From DASWJZ01 sp964440525 (GTDB lineage Bacteria > Pseudomonadota > Alphaproteobacteria > Rhizobiales > Afifellaceae), in the NCBI GenBank assembly GCA_964440525.1, contig CAYTTC010000001.1, positions 62,001 to 126,000 of the forward strand: a stretch of DNA of 64,000 bases, read 5' to 3'. The position numbers were made by a program, and so were the translations under genes. The notes below the pieces were generated by a model. That model saw nothing but the letters and a program-made list of their open reading frames with translations, was not told the origin of the DNA and searched no databases. Positions 7,793 through 16,547 of the stretch are shown piece by piece; position 1 is the stretch's first letter, and the number at the start of each line of letters is the position of its first letter.

Positions 7793-8859
7793 AGAAGCCG
7801 ACACCGCCGGGGAAGCCTGGCGCCCCCAGGAAGGGGGCAACGCTCCGTCAGGTCGCTGCTCTCGCGGAGGTGTCTGCCATGACGGTGTCGAACTTCATGA
7901 ACGGCCACTTCCAGGCCATGAGCGAGGAAACGCGCACGCGCATCGCGGAAACCGTGGCGCGGCTCAATTACCGGCCCCATTCCGCCGGCCGCGGCCTGCG
8001 AACCGCCGCCGGTCTCCTCATCGGGATGATCCTCGTCGACGAGTCCCCGACCTTCCTCGCCGATCCGTTCATCACGCAAGTCGTGGCAGGTCTCAGCAAC
8101 TACCTTAGCCAGCACGGCTACGGGCTCGTCTTGCAGGGCCTGTCTCTGCAGGACTTCCGCAATTCCCCCCTGATCCGCGACCAGCGCACGGACGCGTTCT
8201 GTGTGATGCTGTCGGGCCGGGACGCACAGAGACGCGACATCCTGAACATCCTTTCCGGCCTGCACCAGCCGATCGTGCTTTTCCAGGAACGCCCTCCCCG
8301 ATCGGCCGTGGATATCTGCGCAATCCGTCAGGACGACCGCACTGGCGGCCGCCTTCTCGCCGAGCATCTTTTGCAGCTGGGAATGCGGCGTCTGCTCTTC
8401 ATGGCTCCGGAACTGACCTGGCCCGCTATCGTCGACCGCGTGAAGGGCATTCGCCTGGCGCTTGCGGCAGCCGGTGGAGGCGCCACGCTGGACGTGCTCA
8501 CTTGCGGTGACGGAAGCTTCACTGCTGCCGAGGCCATCCTGGCTGCCCACGTCGAGGCCAACGGCTTTCCCGATGCGATCATGGGCGGCAACGACCAGCT
8601 TGGCATCGCGGGCCTGAAGGTCGTTACCGCGCATGGACGCAAGGTCGCCGCCGACGTGCTCGTGACCGGCTTCAATGCCTTCGAATTCTGGCGCTACACC
8701 GACCCGGTCCTCACCACTGTGCACTCCCCAGCCTACGAAATCGGCGCTCGTGGCGGGGCCGAGATCGTTGAGCGCCTGAAGCACGGGGCCTTTGCCGAGC
8801 GTGAAATCGTCTACCCCGTCGAATTGAAGGTCGGCACGTCCACCGTGCCACCCGTCTGA
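7789..8859 (+). CDS. LacI-family transcriptional regulator
   Basis: A 356-residue regulator. The N-terminal helix-turn-helix reads TLRQVAALAEVSAMTVSNFM (residues about 19-38), followed by the hinge region NYRPHSAGRGLR and a periplasmic-binding-protein-like sensor domain with MGGNDQLGIAGLKV. The start appears to be the TTG at 7789, because no ATG lies before the HTH. The gene stands between two minus-strand metabolic genes encoding an enolase-superfamily dehydratase and a hydroxyacid dehydrogenase. Two related palindromes (7316-7327 and 11237-11248) flank the local catabolic genes and are its best candidate operators. The inducer is probably a sugar acid, by context only. Confidence 0.85.
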   Translation: MKKPTPPGKPGAPRKGATLRQVAALAEVSAMTVSNFMNGHFQAMSEETRTRIAETVARLNYRPHSAGRGLRTAAGLLIGMILVDESPTFLADPFITQVVAGLSNYLSQHGYGLVLQGLSLQDFRNSPLIRDQRTDAFCVMLSGRDAQRRDILNILSGLHQPIVLFQERPPRSAVDICAIRQDDRTGGRLLAEHLLQLGMRRLLFMAPELTWPAIVDRVKGIRLALAAAGGGATLDVLTCGDGSFTAAEAILAAHVEANGFPDAIMGGNDQLGIAGLKVVTAHGRKVAADVLVTGFNAFEFWRYTDPVLTTVHSPAYEIGARGGAEIVERLKHGAFAEREIVYPVELKVGTSTVPPV

Positions 8860-8914
8860 ACGGCCGCTGGAGAGGCCGGCACAGGCTGCGGGGATTGCTC
8901 CGCTCCCGATCCCG

Positions 8915-9922
8915 TCAGGCAGCGAGTCCGTTCACGCAATTGCGCAGCCTGCCGCCCTTCAAGAAATCCAGCGCGACCCTCGCGGACTTCGTGCGGAGGT
9001 CGATCAGGCTCGACGGGCTATAGAAAGCCGCGTGCGGAGACAGGATCAATCGACCCGAAAGCGCGGGATCAGCGTCCCGCCAGGCATCGACCAGAAGATC
9101 GCCGGGCGCCGGCGGCTCGACCGGCAGGACATCCAGCGCCGCGGCGGCGATGCGGCCCTCCCTGAGGGCGGCGAGAAGCGCCGCCGTGTCCACGATCGCT
9201 CCCCTTGCGGTATTCACCAGGATTGCGTCGTTCCGCATCATGGCGAGCGCTTCAGCGTTGATCAGGTTCTCCGTCTCCTTGGTTAGAGGCGTATGAATGC
9301 TGAGGACATCGGCCTGGCGGAGAAGGCTTTCGACGCTGCCCACGCGCCGCAGCCCCAATCCGAGCTCAATGCCCGACGGCCGGTAGGGGTCGAAGAAGAC
9401 CACGTCCATTCCAAACGCCTTGGCGCGGAGGGCCGCCGCGGTGCCGATGCGCCCGAGGCCGAGAACGCCGAACGTGAGGCCGGCAAGACGCCTCACGGTC
9501 GGTGCCCGGAGAAAGTCCCAACCCCGCGTTGGATCGCGCTTGAGCGCGTCGTTGAAGGCGACGATGCCGCGGGTCAGAGCGAGCACCATGGCGATCGCAT
9601 GATCGGCGACATCCGTCGTGCCGTAGTCCGGCGTATTGCAGACAGGTATGGCGCGCGCGGCCGCGGCGGCGATGTCGATCTGATCATATCCGACGCCGGC
9701 GCGCACGATCTGCCGGCAGCGGGCGAAGCCGGCAATCAGCTTCGCATCGATCGTGATGTCGAAGCAGACGACGGCATCGCAGTCGCGCCAGAGGGCCGGA
9801 GGAATCTCGCTGGCATGCTGCGCGCGAAAGATATGCAGCACCGCGTCGTTTCCGAAGGCCGCGCGTTCGAGGTCCGGCTCGCCGGCGAACTGGGCGTCCG
9901 GGTAAAGAATGCTGAGACTCAT
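8915..9922 (-). CDS. D-isomer-specific 2-hydroxyacid dehydrogenase
   Basis: A 335-residue NAD-dependent dehydrogenase. It contains the nucleotide-binding motif GVLGLGRIGTAAALR, the catalytic Arg in VNTARGAIVD, the Glu in VLPVEPPAP and the His in LSPHAAFYS. The SPHAAFYS variant and the overall pattern resemble the C-terminal-binding-protein-like branch of the family. The start is placed at the ATG at 9922 (MSLSILYPD); a longer in-frame start at 9982 would overlap the neighbouring enolase-superfamily gene. It is downstream of that gene on the same strand, 31 bases apart, so the pair is probably co-transcribed and likely oxidises or reduces a hydroxy or keto acid in the same pathway. Confidence 0.85.
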   Translation of the reverse strand: MSLSILYPDAQFAGEPDLERAAFGNDAVLHIFRAQHASEIPPALWRDCDAVVCFDITIDAKLIAGFARCRQIVRAGVGYDQIDIAAAAARAIPVCNTPDYGTTDVADHAIAMVLALTRGIVAFNDALKRDPTRGWDFLRAPTVRRLAGLTFGVLGLGRIGTAAALRAKAFGMDVVFFDPYRPSGIELGLGLRRVGSVESLLRQADVLSIHTPLTKETENLINAEALAMMRNDAILVNTARGAIVDTAALLAALREGRIAAAALDVLPVEPPAPGDLLVDAWRDADPALSGRLILSPHAAFYSPSSLIDLRTKSARVALDFLKGGRLRNCVNGLAA

Positions 9923-9953
9923 CTCGCTCCCGAATGCGGTTGATGCGACCGGA

Positions 9954-11159
9954 CTAAGCGCCCGAACGCCTGACGATGGCATCGGCGCGGTCCTTCAGGT
10001 CCGGCAGCAACCGGGTGCCGAGTCCGGCGCCGGACATCGGTTGGATGAAGCCCTCCGCAATGACGGGCATCTCTGTCACGATCTCCCGATACCAGCTCGA
10101 ATAGAAGGCGCGCACCGATTCCTGCATCAAGGCGTTGGGCAGGTTGAGCGCAAGGTGGATCGAAGCGATGAAGACGACCGGGCCCGTGCAGTCGTGCGGG
10201 GCGACAGGCAGGTGATGGGCCTCTGCCATGGTCGCGACCTTCTTTGCTTCGGATATGCCGCCGATCCAGCTCAGGTCCGGCATGCAGATTCCGATGGCGT
10301 TGCGGGCGAAGTACTCGCGGTAGGAGAAACGGGTGGCAAGGCTTTCGCTCGCGGTAATGGGAACGCGCGTCGAGGCGGCGAGGTCGGCAAGCGCGTCGCT
10401 GTTGTTCATCCGGATAGGGTCTTCGAACCAGAATGGATCGAACTCCTCCAGGGCGGCGCAGATCCGCTTGGCCATGGGCAGGTTCCACAACGAATGAAGC
10501 TCGACCATGATATCGATGCGGTTGCCTACGGCCTTGCGGATCTTGCGGAACGGCTCCAGCCCCCGGTTCAGGTCCGGGCCTGAAACATAGGTGCCCTTCG
10601 AGGCTTCGGCGTAGGCGTCGAAGGGCCAGATCTTCATGGCCGTGATCCCCTCGGAGAGCAGGCTTTCCGCCAGTTCGTCGGCGCGCTCCAGAAACGCATC
10701 GAAGTCTTCATAGGGTCCCGCCTCGGCGCTGCTCGGCACGTGCCAGGCGCCAGTCACGGTATCGAGCTGCTCGCGCACGTATTTGTAGCCGGCGCAGGTA
10801 TTGTAGGTGCGGATGCTGTCGCGGCAGAGGCCGCCAAGCAATTGATGGATGGGCAGGCCGGACGATTGGCCGAGCAGGTCCCAGAGGGCGATGTCCACGG
10901 CGGACAGGCCGCGCATCTCGGCGCCGCTGCTGCTGTAGCCGACATACACGCCGCGCAGCGCGTGCGAATGCTCCTCGATGCGCAACGGATCGCGGCCGAT
11001 CAGGTAAGGCGCGGCCGTCTCGTGCAGATAGGCCGCAACGGCGCCTGCGCCGAAGAACGTTTCCCCGAGCCCGATCAGCCCCTCGTCGGTGTGAATCTGC
11101 AGCCAGACGAGGTTAGGAAACTCGCGCAGTTGGATCGTCTCGAGCGAAGTGATCTTCAC
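9954..11159 (-). CDS. Mandelate racemase/muconate lactonizing enzyme family protein
   Basis: A 401-residue enolase-superfamily protein. The usual residues appear as Glu in IMVELHSLWN, Glu/Asp in FWFEDPI, Glu in PITASESLA and a His in PVAPHDCTGP, so the metal site looks complete. The ELHSLWN motif and the APHDCTGP loop place it near acid-sugar dehydratases rather than muconate cycloisomerases; the precise substrate is unknown. Translation seems to start at GTG 11159 behind AGGGGGA. It is divergent from the DapA-family gene at 11270, and a perfect 12-base palindrome (11237-11248) sits between them, so the two are probably controlled together. Confidence 0.8.
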   Translation of the reverse strand: MKITSLETIQLREFPNLVWLQIHTDEGLIGLGETFFGAGAVAAYLHETAAPYLIGRDPLRIEEHSHALRGVYVGYSSSGAEMRGLSAVDIALWDLLGQSSGLPIHQLLGGLCRDSIRTYNTCAGYKYVREQLDTVTGAWHVPSSAEAGPYEDFDAFLERADELAESLLSEGITAMKIWPFDAYAEASKGTYVSGPDLNRGLEPFRKIRKAVGNRIDIMVELHSLWNLPMAKRICAALEEFDPFWFEDPIRMNNSDALADLAASTRVPITASESLATRFSYREYFARNAIGICMPDLSWIGGISEAKKVATMAEAHHLPVAPHDCTGPVVFIASIHLALNLPNALMQESVRAFYSSWYREIVTEMPVIAEGFIQPMSGAGLGTRLLPDLKDRADAIVRRSGA

Positions 11160-11236
11160 GCGTTTGTCCCCCTGGTTCGTCGCCTCCCCCCGATTGACAG
11201 AGGGGGCTGCGCAAACTACGAATTACCACGGAACGA

Positions 11237-11248
11237 TTTAACGTTAAA
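11237..11248. promoter_or_regulatory. Candidate LacI-family operator (perfect palindrome)
   Basis: TTTAACGTTAAA, a perfect palindrome with central CG, in the 110-base divergent promoter region between the enolase-superfamily gene (start 11159, minus) and the DapA-family gene (start 11270, plus). A near copy occurs at 7316-7327. The regulator encoded at 7789-8859 is the nearest LacI protein. Confidence 0.6.
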
Positions 11249-11269
11249 GATCATCTTCTGGGACGACAG

Positions 11270-12175
11270 ATGGAATCCCGATCAGGCTTTTCCGGCGTAT
11301 ACCCGGTGGCCTATGCCCTGTTCGACGAAGCGGGCAACCTGTCGCGTGACGCGATGCGCCGGCAGATCGAAGCCATGGTCAGCCACGGGGTCCACGGCGT
11401 CGCGGTGCTGGGCCTCGCGAGCGAGGTCAACAAGCTCGCGACTTCCGAGCGCATCCAGTTGCTCGAATGGGTGGCGGAGGACCTGAACGGCCGCGCCCCG
11501 CTGGCGGTCACCGTGGCCGAGCCGAGCATCGCCAGCCAGGTGGAGTTCGTAAGGACCGCCGCGGAGTGCGGCGCGCAGTGGGTGATCCTTCAGCCTCCTC
11601 CCGTCAAAGGAGTGCCGGAGGCGGAGCTGATCCGGTTCTTCGGCGCTGTGGCCGATAAGTCGCCCATCACAGTGGCGATCCAAAACGCACCGCAGTATCT
11701 CGGGATTGGCCTGTCCGCCTCCGGGGTGAAAGCGCTCAATCGCGCCCATCCCAACGTCCGGATCGTCAAGCTGGAGGCGACGGCCCTCGCCATCAGCAAC
11801 TTGGTCGAGGAGACCGAAGGCGCGATCGACGTGTTCAACGGTCGCGGCGGCATCGAGATCACGGATTCGATGCGCGCAGGCGCCGTTGGAACCATTCCCG
11901 GAGGGGAAACCTTCGACGTTCTGGTCAAGGTCTTCAATCTGATGGAGGCCGGGACAGCGGAGGGCGAGGCAGAAGCCGACCGTCTGTATTGCAGCGTGCT
12001 GCCTCTGCTCGAATTCCTGATGGAATCGATCGACACCTTCCTCGTCTATGGCAAGCAGGTGCTTGGACATCGGCTGGACATCAAAGAGACGAGTTCGCGC
12101 CCGCCCTTCACCCCCGCCACGCCGTTCGGCTCGGTGATTGCGCAGCGTCACGCCGAGCGCCTGGGACCGCTATGA
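11270..12175 (+). CDS. DapA-family (dihydrodipicolinate synthase/KDG-type) aldolase
   Basis: A 301-residue class I aldolase/lyase of the DHDPS/N-acetylneuraminate lyase family. The Schiff-base Lys is visible at residue 167 in VRIVKLEAT, and the substrate region AIQNAPQYLGI contains a Tyr close to the usual catalytic position. Such proteins in sugar-acid clusters typically cleave or decarboxylate 2-keto-3-deoxy acids produced by dehydratases, which fits the adjacent IlvD/Edd and enolase-superfamily enzymes. The gene is first in a plus-strand unit; the next gene starts 34 bases after its stop. Start ATG at 11270 has a weak ribosome site. Confidence 0.8.
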   Translation: MESRSGFSGVYPVAYALFDEAGNLSRDAMRRQIEAMVSHGVHGVAVLGLASEVNKLATSERIQLLEWVAEDLNGRAPLAVTVAEPSIASQVEFVRTAAECGAQWVILQPPPVKGVPEAELIRFFGAVADKSPITVAIQNAPQYLGIGLSASGVKALNRAHPNVRIVKLEATALAISNLVEETEGAIDVFNGRGGIEITDSMRAGAVGTIPGGETFDVLVKVFNLMEAGTAEGEAEADRLYCSVLPLLEFLMESIDTFLVYGKQVLGHRLDIKETSSRPPFTPATPFGSVIAQRHAERLGPL

Positions 12176-12209
12176 TCTGCGGCCCGCACGCTCTGGACTT
12201 ACCAATCCG

Positions 12210-13937
12210 ATGAGCGGCCCGGCCGACCCTTTCCGCTCCTCGGCCTGGTTCGGCGGGGCCAACAAGATGGCGTTCGTCCATCGGAGCTGGATGAAGAGCC
12301 AGGGCTATCCTGCCGACCTTTTCGACGGCCGCCCGGTCATCGGGATCTGCAACAGCTGGTCGGAACTGACGCCCTGCAACGCCCACCTGCGCGACCTTGC
12401 CGATCACGTGAAGCGGGGCATCTACGAGATGGGGGGATTCCCGGTCGAGTTTCCGGTCATGTCCCTCGGCGAGTCGAACATGCGCCCCTCGGCGATGATG
12501 TTCCGCAACCTCGCCAGCATGGACGTCGAGGAAAGCCTGCGCGCCAATCCCATCGACGGCGTTGTCCTCCTGGTCGGCTGCGACAAGACCACGCCCGCCC
12601 TCGTCATGGGGGCCGTGAGCTGCGACCTGCCGACGATCGTGGTGTCGGGCGGACCCATGCTACGCGGCAGCTTCCGCGGTCGGACCATCGGCTCCGGCAC
12701 CGATGTCTTCCGCCTCAGCGAGGAGGTCAAGGCCGGGGCGCTTTCGTCGGCCGATTTCCTTGCGGCCGAGGGCGCCATGAGCCGCTCGGCCGGCAGCTGC
12801 AACACCATGGGCACGGCGTCGACGATGGCGTGTATGGTGGAGAGCCTTGGGCTTGCTCTGCCCGGGAACGCGGCCATTCCCGCCGTCGATGCCCGTCGCC
12901 GGGTGCTCTCCCATCTTTCGGGGCGCCGCATCGTCGAGATGGTTCGCGAGAACCTCCGCCCGTCGCGCATCCTGGTGCGCGACGCCTTCGAGAACGCCGT
13001 CCGTGTGAACGGGGCGATAGGGGGCTCCACCAACGCGGTGATCCATCTGCTCGCCATCGCGGGACGGGCGGACGTTCCCTTCTCGCTGGACGACTGGGAC
13101 AGCTGCGGCCGCGGGGTGCCGACAATCGTCAACCTGATGCCGTCCGGCGAATATCTGATGGAGGACTTCTTCGAAGCCGGCGGCCTCCCGCCCGTGATCC
13201 GGACTCTCGTCGAGGGCGGCTTCCTGCACGCAAATGCACTGACTGTCACGGGCGCCAGCCTCGGCGACAATTGCCGTGACGCGGAGTGCTTCAATCCGCA
13301 GGTGATCCGGCCGCTCGACAATCCCCTGGCGGCCGATGGCGGAATCGCGGTGCTGCGGGGCAATTTGGCGCCCGGCGGCGCGGTCCTGAAGCCGTCGGCG
13401 GCTACCCCTGCTTTGATGCGCCATCGCGGCCGCTGCGTCGTGTTCGACTCCATCGACGAATACCGAGCGCGGATCGACGATCCAGACCTCAACGTCGACC
13501 AGGACTCTGTTCTGGTGCTGCGAAATTGCGGACCGATCGGCTATCCCGGCATGCCGGAGGTGGGCAATATGGGCCTCCCGCCGAAGCTGTTGCACGCCGG
13601 CGTGCGGGACATGGTCCGCCTGTCGGACGCCCGCATGAGCGGCACCGCCTACGGCACGGTTGTCCTGCATGTCTGTCCGGAAGCGGCCGCGGGCGGCCCG
13701 CTCGGCCTTGTCGAGGAGGGCGACTTCGTCGAACTCGACGTCGACAATCGCCGCCTTCATCTCGAGGTGCCGCAGCAAGCGCTTGACGCGCGCCGCGCGC
13801 GCCTGACGGCGGCGGCGCCGGACTATACCGGCTATCAGCAGTTCTTCTCGGAGAACGTGCTGCAAGCGGATCGTGGCTGCGACTTCGGGTTCCTCGTCGG
13901 CCGCCGGACCGCACAAATCCCTCGGGAGTATCTCTAG
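12210..13937 (+). CDS. IlvD/Edd-family dehydratase (aldonic acid dehydratase-like)
   Basis: A 575-residue iron-sulfur dehydratase. The cluster-binding Cys residues are present in NSWSELTPCNAHL, LVGCDKTTPA and AGSCNTMGTAST, and the C-terminal domain has RMSGTAYGTVVLHV. The NSWSELTPCN motif and the SRSWMKSQGY-like N-terminus are shared with sugar-acid dehydratases (L-arabinonate or D-xylonate type) more than with branched-chain IlvD. It would convert an aldonate to a 2-keto-3-deoxy acid, the expected substrate of the DapA-family aldolase just upstream. The start ATG at 12210 is chosen because earlier in-frame codons overlap the aldolase gene. Confidence 0.85.
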   Translation: MSGPADPFRSSAWFGGANKMAFVHRSWMKSQGYPADLFDGRPVIGICNSWSELTPCNAHLRDLADHVKRGIYEMGGFPVEFPVMSLGESNMRPSAMMFRNLASMDVEESLRANPIDGVVLLVGCDKTTPALVMGAVSCDLPTIVVSGGPMLRGSFRGRTIGSGTDVFRLSEEVKAGALSSADFLAAEGAMSRSAGSCNTMGTASTMACMVESLGLALPGNAAIPAVDARRRVLSHLSGRRIVEMVRENLRPSRILVRDAFENAVRVNGAIGGSTNAVIHLLAIAGRADVPFSLDDWDSCGRGVPTIVNLMPSGEYLMEDFFEAGGLPPVIRTLVEGGFLHANALTVTGASLGDNCRDAECFNPQVIRPLDNPLAADGGIAVLRGNLAPGGAVLKPSAATPALMRHRGRCVVFDSIDEYRARIDDPDLNVDQDSVLVLRNCGPIGYPGMPEVGNMGLPPKLLHAGVRDMVRLSDARMSGTAYGTVVLHVCPEAAAGGPLGLVEEGDFVELDVDNRRLHLEVPQQALDARRARLTAAAPDYTGYQQFFSENVLQADRGCDFGFLVGRRTAQIPREYL

Positions 13938-14057
13938 ACCGTCGAGTCCACGGAAGTGGTTGGCAGACGACACGATGACCGCCCTGCAAACATCGATGGC
14001 CGGACAAGTCCTGCCCGCGCGGGAGGCCAGCAGTCCATGCTGAGGAGTCTGACGTAG

Positions 14058-14753
14058 ATGTTCAACTTCGCAGGCGCGGTTGAGTACCTTCCCGCTCTGC
14101 TGCTGGGCGCCCTCATCAGCGTCGAGCTGACGGTGTGCGTCATGGGGCTCAGCCTCGTCTTCGGGCTCGTGCTGGCGTTGGCGAAGCTGTCGCGGTCCCG
14201 CGTCATGTCGACGGCGGCAAACGTCTATATCGAGGTCATTCGCGGCACGCCCTGTCTCCTGCAGCTGTTCTACATCTACTTCGTGCTCCCCTCGGTGGGG
14301 ATCCGCGTGGAGCCGTTCCTTGCGGGCGTGCTGGGACTCACGATCAACTATTCCGCTTATCTCGCCGAGGTGTATCGCGCCGGCATAGCTGCGGTGCCGC
14401 GCGGCCAAGTCGAAGCATCGCAGGCGCTTGGCATGTCGCGGCGCAAGATGTTGCGGCTGATCATCCTGCCGCAGGCCATCCGCGTCGTCATTCCGCCGCT
14501 GGGAAACTATTTCATCTCCCTCTTCAAGGACACGTCGCTGGTATCGACGGTCACGGTCAGGGAACTGATGTTCACGGGGCAGATCATCGCCTCGATGAAC
14601 TTCCAGTATTTCACCATCTTCACGATCATCGGCATCATCTATTTCGGCTTGTCCTACCCGAGTGCGCTCTTCGTGAAATTTCTCGAAAGGCGGATGGAGG
14701 TCGGACGGCGGCCCGCGGCGTTCCGCGATGGCCCGCGTGGCGCCGCCATATGA
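14058..14753 (+). CDS. PAAT-type ABC transporter permease
   Basis: A 231-residue inner-membrane permease of the polar-amino-acid uptake type. It has about five hydrophobic segments and the EAA loop EASQALGMSRRKM leading to ILPQAIRVVIPPLGN, which contacts the ATPase. The stop overlaps the ATPase start by 4 bases (ATGA). Only one permease gene is present in this set, so a homodimer is expected. Neighbouring sugar-acid enzymes suggest that the importer may carry a carboxylated sugar or hydroxy acid rather than an amino acid, but that is inference. Confidence 0.85.
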   Translation: MFNFAGAVEYLPALLLGALISVELTVCVMGLSLVFGLVLALAKLSRSRVMSTAANVYIEVIRGTPCLLQLFYIYFVLPSVGIRVEPFLAGVLGLTINYSAYLAEVYRAGIAAVPRGQVEASQALGMSRRKMLRLIILPQAIRVVIPPLGNYFISLFKDTSLVSTVTVRELMFTGQIIASMNFQYFTIFTIIGIIYFGLSYPSALFVKFLERRMEVGRRPAAFRDGPRGAAI

Positions 14754-15526
14754 TCCGGCTCGAAGGGGTCAGCAAGTCGTTCGGCGGGCTGCGGGTGCTC
14801 AGCGACGTTTCGCTCGAGGTGAAGGCGGGAGAGGTCGTCTGCGTCATCGGCCCTTCGGGCGCAGGAAAATCGACGATGCTCCGCTGCATCAACCATCTGG
14901 AGCGCGTCGACAGCGGGACGATTTACATCGAGGGTCAGCCTGTTTACCGGTACGTCCGCGACGGCAAGCTCGTCGTGGATTCCGACCGGCGCATCGAGCA
15001 GGTGCGCTCGCAGGTCGGCATGGTGTTTCAATCCTTCAATCTGTTTCCGCATTTCACCGTTCTGCAGAACGTCATGGTGTCGCCCGTGCATGTGCTGGGG
15101 GAGCCCAAGGACAAGGTGCGGGAGCGTGCGCTGGCCTTGCTGGACAAGGTCGGCCTCACGGCGAAGACCGACGCCTATCCACACGAGCTCAGCGGCGGCC
15201 AGCAGCAGCGGGTAGCTATCGCGCGCGCTCTGGCGATGCGGCCGAAGGTCATGCTGTTCGACGAGGTCACGTCGGCGCTCGATCCCGAACTCGTCGCAGA
15301 AGTGCTGCGTGTCATGCGCGAACTGGCCCGCGAAGGCATGACGATGATCGTCGTCACGCATGAAATGGGTTTTGCGCGCGACGTTGCCGACCGGGTCGTG
15401 TTCATGGCCGACGGTGTGGTCGTCGAGATCGCGCCTCCGTCGCAGCTCTTCACCGCCCCGACGAGCGAACGCACCAGGCGATTCCTTCAATCCATCCTTG
15501 AACGCAGCCGCGAGCTCGGCACATGA
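14750..15526 (+). CDS. PAAT-type ABC transporter ATP-binding protein
   Basis: A 258-residue ATPase with Walker A GPSGAGKST, Q-loop MVFQSFNLFPH, signature LSGGQQQRVAIARAL, Walker B VMLFDEVTSALDPE and H-loop THEMGFA. These are all intact, in the order and spacing of amino-acid-type importers. Starts at ATG 14750 within the last codons of the permease gene. It forms the importer with the permease at 14058 and the binding protein at 15606. A degraded relative survives at 7613-7792. Confidence 0.92.
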   Translation: MIRLEGVSKSFGGLRVLSDVSLEVKAGEVVCVIGPSGAGKSTMLRCINHLERVDSGTIYIEGQPVYRYVRDGKLVVDSDRRIEQVRSQVGMVFQSFNLFPHFTVLQNVMVSPVHVLGEPKDKVRERALALLDKVGLTAKTDAYPHELSGGQQQRVAIARALAMRPKVMLFDEVTSALDPELVAEVLRVMRELAREGMTMIVVTHEMGFARDVADRVVFMADGVVVEIAPPSQLFTAPTSERTRRFLQSILERSRELGT

Positions 15527-15605
15527 ATCCTCTTCGTGACGCACGAAGCCTGCGCCGGAAGGCGCTGTACGATCCCAAGTCAGGATCCAACATGGGAGAT
15601 CAGGG

Positions 15606-16469
15606 ATGATTAAAAGCATGCAACGACTTCTGGGCGCGGTGGTGATCAGCGGATCCGCCGTCCTAGCGACAACTGCTATGGCAGGCGATATCGGGACAGG
15701 CGCGGTCGATTTCTCGAAACTCGGCGACGGGTCCTACAAGCGGGCCGTCGAGGAAGGGATCACACTCGGCATCTCGAACGATCCGCCCTTCACCTATCAA
15801 GACGACAAGACGAAGGACTATGATGGGATGGATGTGCGAATCTTCAAGGAGGTCGCGAAACGTCTCGGCATCACGAACGTGACGTGGGAGTTGGTTCAGT
15901 TCGATGCGCTCATTCCAGGACTTGTCGCCGATCGCTGGGACGTAGTGGTTGACAACCTGCACGAGAACCCGAAACGGCTCGAAGTGATCAGCTTCACCGG
16001 GCCGAGCTTCTGGTACGGCTCGGCGCTCGCCGTGCAGAAGGGCAACCCGAAAAATATTCACACCTGGGACGATCTGGCGGGCAAGACGGTCGGCACCATT
16101 CGCGGCAGCATCGGCCAGGGAATCCTCGAAGCGCGCGGAGATCTGCAGGAGGTGAAGCTCTATACGTCCAACGAAGCCGAGTTCGCCGATGTCATTGCCG
16201 GCCGTCTCGACGCCGTCATGGAGGACGGCTTGAAGATCGGGCAGTTCCTCAAGAAGAACCCCGACGTCGCGTTGGAGATGGCCACCGGCTACTCGCCCCC
16301 CGCGGACGAGTACGGTTATGCCCGCTATGGGATCCGCAAGGACGACGTGGATCTGAACCTCGCGGTTTCGCGGGCGCTGGCGGAAATCCGGGCCGACGGG
16401 ACACTCAGCTCGATCGTGAAAGAGTACGGCTTCACCGACCGTAATCTGTGGTTCTTCCCCACCCAATAG
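15606..16469 (+). CDS. PAAT-type ABC transporter substrate-binding protein
   Basis: A 287-residue periplasmic binding protein. It has a signal peptide (basic start, hydrophobic LLGAVVISGSAVLATTAMA, cleavage near residue 26), then the family signature GISNDPPFTYQD, FDALIPGLVADRWDVVVDNL near residue 100, and GKTVGTIRGSIGQ. Unusually, it contains an extra N-terminal segment (GDIGTGAVDFSKLGDGSYKR) before the first lobe. It is followed by a strong GC hairpin at 16490-16524, a common device for keeping binding-protein mRNA abundant. The ligand is unknown. Confidence 0.88.
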   Translation: MIKSMQRLLGAVVISGSAVLATTAMAGDIGTGAVDFSKLGDGSYKRAVEEGITLGISNDPPFTYQDDKTKDYDGMDVRIFKEVAKRLGITNVTWELVQFDALIPGLVADRWDVVVDNLHENPKRLEVISFTGPSFWYGSALAVQKGNPKNIHTWDDLAGKTVGTIRGSIGQGILEARGDLQEVKLYTSNEAEFADVIAGRLDAVMEDGLKIGQFLKKNPDVALEMATGYSPPADEYGYARYGIRKDDVDLNLAVSRALAEIRADGTLSSIVKEYGFTDRNLWFFPTQ

Positions 16470-16489
16470 GCCGAGCCGAAGCCACGGCC

Positions 16490-16524
16490 GAGGCGCCCGC
16501 CGTCTTCACGATGGCGGGCGCCTC
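16490..16524 (+). terminator. Intercistronic hairpin after the binding-protein gene
   Basis: A perfect 12-base stem, GAGGCGCCCGCC with GGCGGGCGCCTC, and an 11-base loop, starting 20 bases after the stop of the binding-protein gene. No T-run follows, so it may stabilise the upstream mRNA or cause partial termination rather than act as a full intrinsic terminator. Confidence 0.6.
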
Positions 16525-16547
16525 GAACTCCATGCCCTCTCAAGACC

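Noticed and set aside
8861..8878. CGGCC-GGCCG hairpin between the LacI and hydroxyacid dehydrogenase genes
   Set aside because: Only 5 base pairs with an 8-base loop and no T-run; too weak to list as a terminator.
12660..14408. 582-codon minus-strand open frame
   Set aside because: Opposite to the IlvD/Edd gene; shadow composition and no motifs.
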